Shown in pieces: positions 47,145 through 56,380 of a stretch of 64,000 bases of DNA. A program made the position numbers and the translations under genes. Positions within the stretch are counted from its first letter, which is position 1, and every line of letters begins with the position of its first letter. Source of the stretch: Nitrincola alkalilacustris (lineage in GTDB: Bacteria > Pseudomonadota > Gammaproteobacteria > Pseudomonadales > Balneatricaceae); assembly GCF_008973755.1 (NCBI RefSeq), contig NZ_WBOM01000001.1:556663-620662 (forward strand). The letters are read 5' to 3'. The notes beneath the pieces were generated by a model. The model searched no databases. It saw only the letters and a list, made by a program, of their open reading frames with translations, and was not told the DNA's origin.

Positions 47145-47855
47145 ATGTACAATCAGCTGCAGTTTACATCGACTCACGAACTGATTGATCAGTATGCCCC
47201 TCTGGTTAAACGCATCGCTCATCATTTGATGGCGCGCTTGCCTTCCAATGTAATCCTGGATGATCTGGTTCAGGCGGGCATGATTGGTCTGCTGGAAGCG
47301 GCCAGAAAGTTTGACCCCGGTAAGGGGGCGAGCTTTGAAACCTACGCCGGGATCAGAATTCGTGGTTCAATCATAGATGAAGTGCGCCGTGGAGACTGGA
47401 CGCCGCGCTCTGTGCATCGTAATGGGCGCAGAGTCACCGAGGCTATCCATCAGATAGAAGCCAGGCTGGGGCGTGATGCCAGTGATGCTGAGGTTGCAGC
47501 TGAATTGGGCGTTTCCGTTACTGAGTATCATGCCCTTCTACAGGACTCCCTTGACAGTCGGCTGTTCAGTATAGATGAGCTTGCTCACAATGATGATGAC
47601 AGCGTCGGCATGCAGTTCGAGGGTGATGATCCCGGGCCGATGATGCAGCTTCAGGACAGTAATTTTCGTCAGGCCCTTGCTGATGCCATCAGTAATCTGC
47701 CTGAACGTGAAAAGCTTGTATTGGCGCTATACTACGATGAAGAACTGAATTTGAAAGAGATTGGCAGCATATTGGGTGTCAGTGAATCCAGGGTCAGCCA
47801 GATCCATACTCAGGCTGCATTGCGTTTGAAAAGTCGTTTGCGAGAATGGCATTAG
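47145..47855 (+). CDS. fliA: Flagellar sigma factor FliA (sigma-28)
   Basis: A 236-residue sigma factor. Region 2 is LVKRIAHHLMARLPSNVILDDLVQAGMIGLLEAARKFDPGKGASFETYAGIRIRGSIIDEVR; region 4 is LPEREKLVLALYYDEELNLKEIGSILGVSESRVSQIHTQA. It transcribes late flagellar and chemotaxis genes and is held by FlgM. I saw no convincing sigma-28 promoter inside this window. Confidence 0.97.
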   Translation: MYNQLQFTSTHELIDQYAPLVKRIAHHLMARLPSNVILDDLVQAGMIGLLEAARKFDPGKGASFETYAGIRIRGSIIDEVRRGDWTPRSVHRNGRRVTEAIHQIEARLGRDASDAEVAAELGVSVTEYHALLQDSLDSRLFSIDELAHNDDDSVGMQFEGDDPGPMMQLQDSNFRQALADAISNLPEREKLVLALYYDEELNLKEIGSILGVSESRVSQIHTQAALRLKSRLREWH

Positions 47856-47942
47856 CTATTTTATTTGTTATTACCCGCAAGCGTGATTAGTATTGGATGT
47901 TATAGTTTGATTCGATAGTGTTTGAATGTGGGGGAGAGTGTC

Positions 47943-48326
47943 TTGAAGAAAGACATAAAAATACTTGTTGTGGATGATTTTTCTACAATGAGGCGCATTA
48001 TCAAAAATCTGCTGCGGGACCTCGGCTTTACAAATGTAGATGAAGCGGACGACGGTAAAACAGCGCTTCCGATTTTGCAGCAGGGGCGAATTGATTTTCT
48101 GATCACCGACTGGAATATGCCGGGTATGACAGGCATCGATCTCCTCAAGGCGGTTCGTGCCGATCCTAATCTGTCACATATTCCGGTTCTGATGGTGACG
48201 GCGGAGGCTAAGAAAGAGCAGATCATTGCTGCAGCCCAGGCGGGCGTCAATGGTTATGTGATTAAACCGTTTACGGCTGTTGTGCTGAAAGAGAAGATTG
48301 AAAAGATTTTTGAGCGTATTGGCTGA
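47943..48326 (+). CDS. cheY: Chemotaxis response regulator CheY
   Basis: A 127-residue single receiver protein. [23 protein letters not shown], the phospho-Asp in [14 protein letters not shown] in [10 protein letters not shown] and K in GYVIKPFTA are all present. CheY-P binds the FliM N-terminus. The start is a TTG at 47943, six bases after GGAG; a second in-frame TTG at 47922 would give an extension overlapping that site. Confidence 0.95.
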   Translation: MKKDIKILVVDDFSTMRRIIKNLLRDLGFTNVDEADDGKTALPILQQGRIDFLITDWNMPGMTGIDLLKAVRADPNLSHIPVLMVTAEAKKEQIIAAAQAGVNGYVIKPFTAVVLKEKIEKIFERIG

Positions 48327-48350
48327 TCATCCGTATAGAGAGTTCCAATT

Positions 48351-49154
48351 ATGATAAAAAATCTCTCCGTTCTGGAGTTTGAAGGCCTGGAAGAATTGCT
48401 GAAAATCAAGGCACAGGAGTTGGTCGCAACGCTCGATGCCGGAGACCTGCTGAAGGCAGTGGAGCTTATCAACGAGTTGCAGCAGGCCCGACATCAGGTG
48501 TTCTACAATGAGGTCGGTCATCTGACCCGCGGCCTGCATGAGGCAATCAAATCCTTCTCGTCAGATATCGATGAGAAAATCGTCGATGATATGGGGAAGA
48601 AAATTCCCTCCATGACGGATGCCTCTGATCGTCTTGCTTATGTTATTGAGCTGACAGATAAAAACTCACATGAAACCATGGATCGCGTGGATCGCTCCCT
48701 GAGTCTGGTGGATCGCCTGGATAATCAGAGTGAGCGATTTCGTGATCTATTGATGCTGGTAGGGCAGCTCGAGGGTGAGTTCAAAGGACTTGCCGGTGTA
48801 TATGACCGTACCTGCTCCGTTAAAAACGAATCAGAAAAAACGATTGAAGAGCTGCGTAATGTCCTGACAGACATTTTGGTATCACAGAGTGTTCAGGATA
48901 TTACGGGGCAGCTGATACGCCGTGTCATAAATCTGATGACACAGGTTGAAAAACAGTTGGTTAAGTTGATGGAAATGTCCTCAAAGGTCGAGCGCCTGAG
49001 GGGAATGGATATTGATGCTGTAGCAGATGATGATAAAGAGCCGGAGGCTGCCGATGCCATTGCGGCTCAGGGGCCGCAGCTTAAGAAAAAAGAGGCAGGA
49101 GCGGTCAGTAATCAGGATGATGTGGACGAGTTGCTGTCTAGTCTGGGTTTTTGA
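48351..49154 (+). CDS. cheZ: CheY-P phosphatase CheZ
   Basis: A 267-residue helical protein. The catalytic stretch is DILVSQSVQDITGQLIRRVINLMTQVEKQLV, with the Gln that drives CheY-P hydrolysis, and the C-terminal DDVDELLSSLGF is the CheY-binding tail. It follows cheY and precedes cheA as in Pseudomonas. Confidence 0.94.
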   Translation: MIKNLSVLEFEGLEELLKIKAQELVATLDAGDLLKAVELINELQQARHQVFYNEVGHLTRGLHEAIKSFSSDIDEKIVDDMGKKIPSMTDASDRLAYVIELTDKNSHETMDRVDRSLSLVDRLDNQSERFRDLLMLVGQLEGEFKGLAGVYDRTCSVKNESEKTIEELRNVLTDILVSQSVQDITGQLIRRVINLMTQVEKQLVKLMEMSSKVERLRGMDIDAVADDDKEPEAADAIAAQGPQLKKKEAGAVSNQDDVDELLSSLGF

Positions 49155-49169
49155 TGAGGGGATCACGAT

Positions 49170-51287
49170 ATGAGTTTGGATGTTGATCAGGAAATTCTGG
49201 AAGATTTCCTCGTTGAAGCGGGTGAGATCCTTGAGCTGCTGTCGGAGCAGTTGGTTGAGCTGGAACAGCGTCCTGATGACAAAGATCTTCTGAATGCGAT
49301 ATTCAGGGGGTTTCATACGGTCAAGGGTGGTGCCGGTTTTCTGCAGCTTAATGCCATGGTTGATTGCTGTCATAAAGCGGAAAACCTGTTTGACCTGCTG
49401 CGTAACGGTGATATCAAGATAACGCCAGAGCTGATGGATGCCGTTCTTCAGGCGCTCGATGCCGTAAATCTGATGTTTGATAATGTTCGCAACGGTGTTG
49501 AGCCGCAGCCCGCCTCTGATGAGTTGATGGCGAGGCTGACTGCCTACACTTCCGGTGACGTTCCGCCGGCCGCAGTTGCGGCTGAACCTGCACCCGCGCC
49601 AGTCTCGACGCCGGCTCCGGCTAACCCTAATACGCCGAATGACGAGTTCGACATGCTCCTCAGTGATCTGGCGGTGAGTCATCAGAGTTCTGAGGGTTCC
49701 TCCAGTAGAGCAGAGACATCAGCGACAGATGATGATTTGATTACTGAAGATGAGTTTGACGCGCTTTTGGACGAGTTGCATGGTGCGAAAGGTGCGCCGG
49801 GTATTGCGAAACCAGCCGAGGTGTCCAAGCCTTCTGAGACAGCATCATCTGCAGCATCGAGTCATAGTGACGAGATTACCGATGATGAGTTCGAGTCTCT
49901 GCTGGATGATTTACAGTCTCAGGGCAAAGGAGCGTTTGCTTTTCTGGCGGGCTCGAACGAGGGAGGAGGGGGGCAGGAAAGTTCAGTTGCAGTAGCTCCC
50001 GTGAAAGTGGCTGCTCCGGCTACACCCAATAAGGTAGCTCCACCAAAAGCGCCGCTGGATGATTTTGAATCGGACAGTCCTGCTGTTGAGGTTACAGGTC
50101 GTACACCGCAGAAGGTTGTGCAGGAAAGCAATGTTCGCGTTGACACAGCGTTGCTTGACAAGATCATGAACATGGTTGGTGAGCTGGTGCTGGTCCGAAA
50201 TCGACTGGTACGTCTTGGTGGTGCTGCCGAAAACGAAGATATGGGTAAGGCGCTGGGCACGTTGGATATGGTGACGGCTGACTTGCAAAGTTCCGTCATG
50301 AAGACGCGTATGCAGCCGGTGAAGAAGGTGTTCGGGCGGTTCCCGCGTCTTATTCGCGACCTCTCGCGCAGCCTCAATAAAGAGATACGCCTTGAGCTTC
50401 GGGGCGAAGAAACCGATCTGGATAAAAACCTTGTTGAAGCCTTGGCTGATCCGCTGATCCACCTTGTGCGCAATGCAGTTGATCACGGTATTGAAGATCC
50501 GGATGAGCGCGAGCGGATGGGTAAGCCCAGAGAGGGGCATGTTCTGCTTTCTGCCGAGCAGGAGGGTGACCACATCCTGCTGATTATCAGGGATGATGGT
50601 TCGGGAATGGACCCGGAAAAACTGCGTGCGCTGGCAATCAAGCGCGGTATGCTGGATGCTGAGTCGGCTGCGCGCCTGTCTGATCAGGAGTGTTTTCATC
50701 TGATCTTCCATGCAGGCTTCTCGACCAAAACCGAGATATCCGATGTATCCGGGCGTGGTGTCGGTATGGATGTGGTCAAGACCAAGATCACTCAGCTGAA
50801 TGGTACGCTGGGAATCGACTCCATCCTTGGTCAGGGTACACAGATCGCGATTCAGGTGCCTCTTACGCTGGCTATCATGCCGACCTTGATGGTTGTGCTG
50901 GAGAATCAGGCATTCGCGCTGCCACTGGTGAATGTCAACGAAATATTCAACCTTGATCTTACCAAAACCAATATAGTTGATGGTCAGCAGGTGATCATCG
51001 TGCGCGATCAGGCGCTCCCGCTTTTCCATCTGAAACGCTGGATGGTCAAGGGCTGTGAAAATGAGGCGCTGCCGGATCAGGGGCATGTTGTTATCGTTTC
51101 TGTTGGCACTGCGCGCGTAGGCTTTGTGGTGGATCAACTGGTCGGGCAGGAGGAGGTGGTGATCAAGCCACTGGGCTCGATTCTGCACGGTACGCAGGGT
51201 CTCTCGGGTGCGACTATTACTGGTGATGGTCGTATTGCACTCATTATCGATATACCGAATCTTCTGAAACGCTATGCTTCAACCTGA
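49170..51287 (+). CDS. cheA: Chemotaxis histidine kinase CheA
   Basis: A 705-residue kinase. The HPt domain has the phospho-His at residue 49 in RGFHTVKGGAGF. A long Ala/Pro/Glu-rich linker (about 130-315) contains three copies of a DEFxxLLxDL motif. Then come the dimerisation helices (LDKIMNMVGELVLVRNRL), the HATPase domain (HLVRNAVDHGIEDPDER; DDGSGMDP; GRGVGMDVVKTKI) and a C-terminal CheW-like domain. It autophosphorylates in receptor arrays and feeds CheY and CheB. Confidence 0.96.
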   Translation: MSLDVDQEILEDFLVEAGEILELLSEQLVELEQRPDDKDLLNAIFRGFHTVKGGAGFLQLNAMVDCCHKAENLFDLLRNGDIKITPELMDAVLQALDAVNLMFDNVRNGVEPQPASDELMARLTAYTSGDVPPAAVAAEPAPAPVSTPAPANPNTPNDEFDMLLSDLAVSHQSSEGSSSRAETSATDDDLITEDEFDALLDELHGAKGAPGIAKPAEVSKPSETASSAASSHSDEITDDEFESLLDDLQSQGKGAFAFLAGSNEGGGGQESSVAVAPVKVAAPATPNKVAPPKAPLDDFESDSPAVEVTGRTPQKVVQESNVRVDTALLDKIMNMVGELVLVRNRLVRLGGAAENEDMGKALGTLDMVTADLQSSVMKTRMQPVKKVFGRFPRLIRDLSRSLNKEIRLELRGEETDLDKNLVEALADPLIHLVRNAVDHGIEDPDERERMGKPREGHVLLSAEQEGDHILLIIRDDGSGMDPEKLRALAIKRGMLDAESAARLSDQECFHLIFHAGFSTKTEISDVSGRGVGMDVVKTKITQLNGTLGIDSILGQGTQIAIQVPLTLAIMPTLMVVLENQAFALPLVNVNEIFNLDLTKTNIVDGQQVIIVRDQALPLFHLKRWMVKGCENEALPDQGHVVIVSVGTARVGFVVDQLVGQEEVVIKPLGSILHGTQGLSGATITGDGRIALIIDIPNLLKRYAST

Positions 51288-51314
51288 TCCGGTACGGCTG
51301 TTGACGGAAAAACT

Positions 51315-52496
51315 ATGGCAGTAACAGTACTGATCGTTGATGACTCTGGGTTTTTTCGAAATCGAATAGAAGAAACCCTGAAGGATGATGGTCGCATTCA
51401 GGTCGTTGGCACTGCTGTCAACGGTAAGGAGGCTGTTGAAAAAGCACGGCTACTGAAGCCTGATGTGATTACCATGGATGTCGAAATGCCGCAGCTCAAT
51501 GGTATTGAGGCTGTGCGTATTATCATGCGTGAGTGTCCAACCAACGTGATGATGCTGTCATCTCTGACTCATGAGGGTGCGCGGGTGACTCTGCAGGCTC
51601 TGGAGGCGGGTGCTGTTGACTATCTGCCAAAGGATATCAGAGCCTGGATGGATCGCTCCAACACGCTTAGAAAGGAGTTGGTAGATCGTATTGTCGCGCT
51701 TGGCAAGTCTCGTCGCTACCGTGCTTCGCTCCCTTTCGGGCGATCCTCATCCAGTGAGCAGTCGGGCTCCAGTATGGTTTTCCGGCCACAGCGGCCTAAA
51801 ACGGATACACAGCAACAGTCAGTAGCCAGAACACCAGAACCCCGTTCATCGGCTGCAGCGGGATTGGCATCACGATCAGTTGCGGATACCAGAGGGGCTG
51901 CTACTGCTGTATCCAAAGTGCGGGTTCCGGATTGCAGGCTGGTTGTTATCGCTTCCTCAACTGGCGGCCCTGCTGCCTTGCAAAAAATCATTACGGCCTT
52001 ACCTGCCAGCTTCCCTTACCCTATTCTGTTGGTGCAGCATATGCCAAAGACCTTTACCAAGGTCTTTGCTGAGAGGCTGGATCAGCAGTCGCGTATCAGA
52101 GTGAAGGAGGCTGAGGATAATGATCGTCTCGAGCCGGGGCTGGCGCTGCTTTGCCCTGGGGGTATGCAGATGATGATTGATCCTCGACAGACTGGCAGGG
52201 TGAAAATACTGGAGGGTGATGAACGCCTCACCTATAAACCAAGTGCTGATGTGACCTATGCCTCCGTTGCCAAAACCTATGGCTCCGGTGCGCTGGGTAT
52301 CATTCTTACCGGAATGGGTGCTGATGGTTGTGATGGAGCCAGGCTTCTTAAGCAGGCGGGCTCAACCATGTGGGCACAGAGTAAAGAGACTTGCACCATC
52401 TATGGTATGCCGCAAGCGGTGGTAAACGCTGGTCTGGCGGATGCGATTCTGGATCTTGATGATATCAGTGATCTGCTGGCGGGCAAGCAGCGCTAG
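51315..52496 (+). CDS. cheB: Protein-glutamate methylesterase CheB
   Basis: A 393-residue two-domain enzyme. The receiver has VDDSGFFRN and phospho-Asp in ITMDVEMPQLNG; a Ser/Gln/Arg-rich linker spans about 140-200; the methylesterase domain has the Ser in ASSTGGPAAL, the His in LLVQHMPKTFTKVFAERL and the Asp in TGMGADGCDGARLL. It removes methyl groups from chemoreceptors. No cheR lies in the window. Confidence 0.96.
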   Translation: MAVTVLIVDDSGFFRNRIEETLKDDGRIQVVGTAVNGKEAVEKARLLKPDVITMDVEMPQLNGIEAVRIIMRECPTNVMMLSSLTHEGARVTLQALEAGAVDYLPKDIRAWMDRSNTLRKELVDRIVALGKSRRYRASLPFGRSSSSEQSGSSMVFRPQRPKTDTQQQSVARTPEPRSSAAAGLASRSVADTRGAATAVSKVRVPDCRLVVIASSTGGPAALQKIITALPASFPYPILLVQHMPKTFTKVFAERLDQQSRIRVKEAEDNDRLEPGLALLCPGGMQMMIDPRQTGRVKILEGDERLTYKPSADVTYASVAKTYGSGALGIILTGMGADGCDGARLLKQAGSTMWAQSKETCTIYGMPQAVVNAGLADAILDLDDISDLLAGKQR

Positions 52497-52547
52497 GATT
52501 GGTGCCATTTTTTCAGACATACTCGGACAATCCTCAGGGAAAATACT

Positions 52548-53324
52548 ATGCAGGTATGGGCGGTTGCTAATCAAAAAGGTGGGGTTGGTAAAACCACGAC
52601 GGTTGTAACACTTGCCGGGCTTCTGGCTGAGGTCGGCTACCGGGTACTGCTTGTTGACCTTGATCCTCATGGCTCGCTGACCAGTTATTTCAGACTTGAT
52701 CCGGATGAGTTGGATGAAAGTGTTTATGATCTGTTTGAGCAGGTCGAGTTGAACCCGCCATTGGTCAGAGGGTTGATTCAGCGCAGCTCACATGAAAGCA
52801 TCGATATCATGCCTGCTTCAACAGCACTTGCAACGCTGGAGCGAAAAGCCGTAGGAAAAGAGGGGTTAGGGTTGCAGGTGTCTAAAGCACTCAGATTCGT
52901 GCGGGAAGAGTATGATTTTGTTCTGATAGACAGCCCGCCTGTGCTGGGTGTGTTGATGGTAAATGCGCTCGCTGCCTGTACGCACCTGTTGGTGCCTGTA
53001 CAGACAGAATTTCTGGCTTTAAAAGGGCTTGAGCGCATGGTGAGAACAATTGAGATGATCAATCGTGCCAGAAAAAATAAGCTGGGATATACGATTTTGC
53101 CAACTTTCTATGATCGACGCACCCAGGCTTCAGTTACCAGTCTGCGAGAACTCTATCGGTTATATCCGGATGCTGTATCCAGTGCAGTGGTGCCAGTAGA
53201 TACAAAGTTCAGGAATGCCAGCCTCAAAGGCTTGGTGCCTTCATCGATGGATGCAGGTAGTCGTGGGGTGCATGCTTATGCACGTCTGCTCAGAGGTCTT
53301 CTGGAGCGGTGCAAGCAGGAGTAA
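52548..53324 (+). CDS. ParA-family ATPase of the polar chemotaxis cluster (ParC-type)
   Basis: A 258-residue ParA/Soj-like ATPase with ANQKGGVGKTTTVVTLAGLL at the N-terminus, LLVDLDPHGSLTSYF and LIDSPPVLGVLMVNAL. In Vibrio (ParC) and Pseudomonas a homologue at this position places chemoreceptor arrays at the pole. The gene follows cheB directly, where motC and motD usually intervene, and lies three bases before the ParP-like gene. Confidence 0.9.
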   Translation: MQVWAVANQKGGVGKTTTVVTLAGLLAEVGYRVLLVDLDPHGSLTSYFRLDPDELDESVYDLFEQVELNPPLVRGLIQRSSHESIDIMPASTALATLERKAVGKEGLGLQVSKALRFVREEYDFVLIDSPPVLGVLMVNALAACTHLLVPVQTEFLALKGLERMVRTIEMINRARKNKLGYTILPTFYDRRTQASVTSLRELYRLYPDAVSSAVVPVDTKFRNASLKGLVPSSMDAGSRGVHAYARLLRGLLERCKQE

Positions 53325-53327
53325 CCT

Positions 53328-54131
53328 ATGGCTGATCAGAAACGTGTGGTTTATGAATATCTTGAGGCTCTGCTTGCTGATCCGGCTGCAGGTTCGGATG
53401 AGCTGCTGAATGAGCAGGGTGCTGAGCAAAAGCAGCTAGAGGAAAATGCTGTATTGCCTGAGGGTGAGCTCTTTTCGGAAGAGACTGTTGCTGATCCAGG
53501 GCTGGTGACTGAGGCTATAGTAGAGCCAGAAGAGCCAGAAGAGCCAGAAGTACCTGAAAGTGCTGCCAGCGAGCCGGAGCCTGTTCATGAAGAACAGTCG
53601 ATAGCGGATGAGTGGCCTGAAGAACCCTATGTTGATGTAGTGAAGGACCAATCCGTGCAACCATCAGTCAGTGGCGCGGATGATCTCTATGCTCAGGAAT
53701 ATGAGAGCATGATGAAGTGTGTGCTGGTCAGGGTGCAGGGGCTGAGCCTTGCGATCCCGGTGGACTACATTGATGGTGCCGTGCATATAACGACAATCTC
53801 GATGAGTATTGAGATGAATCATGACTGGATACTGGGGAGGTTCGGACCTCAGCATGATCGCACAACTGTTGTTGATACGGCGCGATGGGTAATACCTGAT
53901 ACCTACTCACTCGAAAAGTCCAGTTATTCGGATATCATTATCCTTAGCGGTCGCGATTGGGCGCTGGCTTGTGATGAGCTGGTCAAATCCATTAACATTC
54001 CCCGCAGCGCTATCAATTTCAATGCCAACAAAGAGGCGCGGGCCTGGTTGTTGGGGACTTACATGCCTGAGCGTTGTGCCATTCTTGATATAGATCAGTT
54101 GGTCGATGAGTTCGAGCTGATGATAATCTGA
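53328..54131 (+). CDS. CheW-domain protein, ParP-like
   Basis: A 267-residue protein. The first 120 residues are acidic and Pro/Glu-rich (EPEEPEEPEVPES), and residues 125-267 form a CheW-like (array-integration) domain (CVLVRVQGLSLAIPVDYIDGAV ... ALACDELVKSINIPRSAINF ... ARAWLLGTYMPERCAILDIDQLVDEF). This layout fits ParP, which links ParC to CheA and receptors. A short ordinary CheW is not found next to it, so this protein could also serve part of that role, which is speculative. Confidence 0.85.
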   Translation: MADQKRVVYEYLEALLADPAAGSDELLNEQGAEQKQLEENAVLPEGELFSEETVADPGLVTEAIVEPEEPEEPEVPESAASEPEPVHEEQSIADEWPEEPYVDVVKDQSVQPSVSGADDLYAQEYESMMKCVLVRVQGLSLAIPVDYIDGAVHITTISMSIEMNHDWILGRFGPQHDRTTVVDTARWVIPDTYSLEKSSYSDIIILSGRDWALACDELVKSINIPRSAINFNANKEARAWLLGTYMPERCAILDIDQLVDEFELMII

Positions 54132-54196
54132 TCTCCAAATCAGGCGAGGTGAGTGCTTGCTGAGGAGCTCTCCCTAAACTGATATAAAGGCAGTCT

Positions 54197-54628
54197 ATGA
54201 CCTATTGGGATGCTTCTGTGAGTGAATATCTGACATTGATACTGGTCATATTTGCACTGCTGGCAGTAGTATCCAGCGTGACCGCAGTCTATGTTTTAGT
54301 ACGACTCAATCGTCAGGAGCGTCGCTTTCGCGCGCTGATCAACGTACTGAGAAATGAGATTCACGTGATGACCAATAGCTCCATAGGAATGGGCAAGCGA
54401 CTGGTTGCAGTGGAACATAAACTCAATCTGACGGTCGATAAGCAGCAGGAGTTGGAGAATCGCGATCCTGGTGTGATGGCATACAATCAGGCAGCTCGTC
54501 TGATGGAGATGGGTGCCGGTGTTGATGATCTTGTAAAAAGCTGCGGTATTGGGCGTCCCGAGGCTGAGCTGATGGCTCTTTTACACAAAGAGCTGCATAC
54601 GGGGCAGAGCCTGCCGCATAAGCATTAG
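54197..54628 (+). CDS. DUF2802 domain membrane protein
   Basis: A 143-residue protein with one N-terminal helix (LTLILVIFALLAVVSSVTAVYVLV), a coiled-coil middle (RRFRALINVLRNEIHVMTN; AVEHKLNLTVDKQQELENRD) and the DUF2802 end with a helix-turn-helix-like AARLMEMGAGVDDLVKSCGIGRPEAELMALLHK. It regularly closes polar flagellar/chemotaxis clusters after cheW in pseudomonads; function unknown. Confidence 0.85.
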   Translation: MTYWDASVSEYLTLILVIFALLAVVSSVTAVYVLVRLNRQERRFRALINVLRNEIHVMTNSSIGMGKRLVAVEHKLNLTVDKQQELENRDPGVMAYNQAARLMEMGAGVDDLVKSCGIGRPEAELMALLHKELHTGQSLPHKH

Positions 54629-54686
54629 CCCGGAATAGACTGATGAGTGTTACCACACCAATGAATCGATCGTTTTGATTGACTGC

Positions 54687-54715
54687 TGTTCAGTAATTCC
54701 TCCTTCACGTATAAT
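54687..54715 (+). promoter_or_regulatory. Probable sigma-70 promoter of ndk
   Basis: A perfect TATAAT at 54710-54715 lies 46 bases before the ndk ATG. The best -35 at 17-base spacing is TGTTCA (54687-54692), a weak match; a TTGACT at 54679 is too far away. Confidence 0.45.
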
Positions 54716-54760
54716 CCGCACTTTTATCGACCTTAGTTTAATTTTGGGGAATATCTGACC

Positions 54761-55165
54761 ATGGCTGTTGAACGTACACTCTCTATCATCAAACCTGATG
54801 CTGTAGCAAAGAATGTGATCGGCGAAATTCTGACACGCTTCGAAAAAGCAGGTCTGAAAATCATCAAGATGGAAATGAAATCTCTGTCCAAAGCAGATGC
54901 AGAAGGCTTTTATGCAGAGCATAAAGAGCGTCCGTTCTTTGCGGATCTGGTTGCATTCATGACTTCCGGTCCTGTTGTTGTTCAGGTTCTTGAGGGTGAA
55001 AATGCCGTACTGCTTAACCGCGATCTGATGGGAGCTACCAATCCTAAAGAAGCAGCTGAAGGTACTATCCGTAAAGATTTTGCTGAGTCCATCGATGCCA
55101 ACGCAGTGCATGGCTCTGACTCTGTTGCATCTGCAGAAAGAGAAATCAAGTACTTTTTCGGCTAA
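54761..55165 (+). CDS. ndk: Nucleoside diphosphate kinase
   Basis: A 134-residue enzyme of normal length: [47 protein letters not shown], and the active-site His in [16 protein letters not shown]. It balances nucleoside triphosphate pools by ping-pong phosphate transfer. Codon use is cleaner than its neighbours, as for a highly expressed gene. It has its own promoter and terminator. Confidence 0.98.
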   Translation: MAVERTLSIIKPDAVAKNVIGEILTRFEKAGLKIIKMEMKSLSKADAEGFYAEHKERPFFADLVAFMTSGPVVVQVLEGENAVLLNRDLMGATNPKEAAEGTIRKDFAESIDANAVHGSDSVASAEREIKYFFG

Positions 55166-55184
55166 GCTTATATGGTAAGTTTAC

Positions 55185-55213
55185 AGGCCATCTAATACTG
55201 ATGGCCTTGTTTT
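55185..55213 (+). terminator. Rho-independent terminator after ndk
   Basis: AGGCCAT and ATGGCCT pair around a 9-base loop, followed by TTGTTTT. The short stem suggests moderate strength and possible read-through to rlmN. Confidence 0.7.
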
Positions 55214-55240
55214 GAGTGTTAAGTAAATCAGGTAAAGACC

Positions 55241-56371
55241 ATGTCTCATTCAAAGGTTAATCTGCTGGGCCTGTCTCCGGCTAAACTCGAAGCTTTCTTT
55301 GATGAGCTTGGAGAGAAGCGCTTTCGCGCGACTCAAGTACTGAAGTGGCTGCATCAGCACGGTGCAAGCAGTTTCGATGAGATGACAAATATCAGTAAGT
55401 CGCTTCGTGCCAAACTGGAGGAAGTGGCTGAAATTCGAGAATCTGAAGTCGTCTTCGAAAAATTCTCTGCTGACGGCACTCGTAAGTGGGTGATCAAGGT
55501 GGAGGGAGGGTCAAGTGTTGAGGCGGTTCTTATACCGGAAGGTGCGCGCAAGACTTTGTGTGTGTCTTCTCAGGTGGGGTGCTCGCTTGACTGCAGTTTC
55601 TGTTCGACTGGCAAGCAGGGCTTCAATCGAAGCCTGAGCAGCGCCGAGATCATAGGCCAGATTCGAACGGCAATCCGCTCTTTTGGTCCCTTTGACCCAG
55701 CGGGTGAAAGGCGTGTAACCAATGTCGTATTCATGGGCATGGGTGAGCCGCTGATGAATTTCAATAATGTCATGGATGCTGCGGCACTCATGATGGATGA
55801 TAATGCATACGGTCTGTCCAAGCGCCGTGTTACGATCAGTACTGCAGGTGTGGTGCCGGCGCTGGACAAGATGGTTGGCCTTACCGATGTGTCTCTGGCC
55901 ATCTCTTTGCATGCGCCTACTGATGAGCTGCGCAGTCAACTGGTACCGGTTAACAAGCGTTACCCTATAAAAGATTTGCTGGACTCGGCTAATCGTTATC
56001 TGCAGAGTCTCAGTGACAAGCGTGTTGCAACTATTGAGTATACCTTGATGGCCGGAGTTAATGATCAGCCAGAGCATGCACGCCAACTCGTTAAAGTGTT
56101 GCGCCAGATTCCCTGTAAACTCAATCTGATACCTTTCAACCCTTTCCCCAATTCCGGGTATGAGCGCCCATCTGAAGATGCGATCGCGGCGTTCAAGCAG
56201 ATAGTACTTACCTCAGGTATCATTACCACTGTCAGAAAAACGCGGGGAGAGGATGTCGATGCAGCCTGCGGACAGTTGGTCGGTCAGGTTGATGATAGAA
56301 CCAGACGTAGCCAAAAGTATATTCCTGTGATACAAGAAGAGGTTAGCAGAGACAAGAGCTTCCATTTCTAG
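55241..56371 (+). CDS. rlmN: Dual-specificity 23S rRNA/tRNA adenine-C2 methyltransferase RlmN
   Basis: A 376-residue radical SAM enzyme. The cluster-binding motif [17 protein letters not shown] is near residue 112, and [13 protein letters not shown], the catalytic Cys region and [18 protein letters not shown] are family signatures. It methylates A2503 of 23S rRNA and A37 of some tRNAs. It begins the widely conserved rlmN-pilW-rodZ-hisS-yfgM-bamB-der string. Confidence 0.97.
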   Translation: MSHSKVNLLGLSPAKLEAFFDELGEKRFRATQVLKWLHQHGASSFDEMTNISKSLRAKLEEVAEIRESEVVFEKFSADGTRKWVIKVEGGSSVEAVLIPEGARKTLCVSSQVGCSLDCSFCSTGKQGFNRSLSSAEIIGQIRTAIRSFGPFDPAGERRVTNVVFMGMGEPLMNFNNVMDAAALMMDDNAYGLSKRRVTISTAGVVPALDKMVGLTDVSLAISLHAPTDELRSQLVPVNKRYPIKDLLDSANRYLQSLSDKRVATIEYTLMAGVNDQPEHARQLVKVLRQIPCKLNLIPFNPFPNSGYERPSEDAIAAFKQIVLTSGIITTVRKTRGEDVDAACGQLVGQVDDRTRRSQKYIPVIQEEVSRDKSFHF

Positions 56372-56380
56372 GAGTAGTGT

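Noticed and set aside
49983..51188. 401-codon open frame antisense to cheA
   Set aside because: Long only because of biased third positions in cheA; composition is typical of shadow frames and no ribosome site precedes it.
53535..53575. Short GAAGAGCCA tandem repeat in the ParP-like gene
   Set aside because: Encodes a Glu/Pro-rich low-complexity linker in frame; only about three short units, not a notable repeat array.
54679..54715. TTGACT paired with TATAAT before ndk
   Set aside because: The spacer would be 25 bases, outside the sigma-70 range; the TATAAT may act with a weaker -35.
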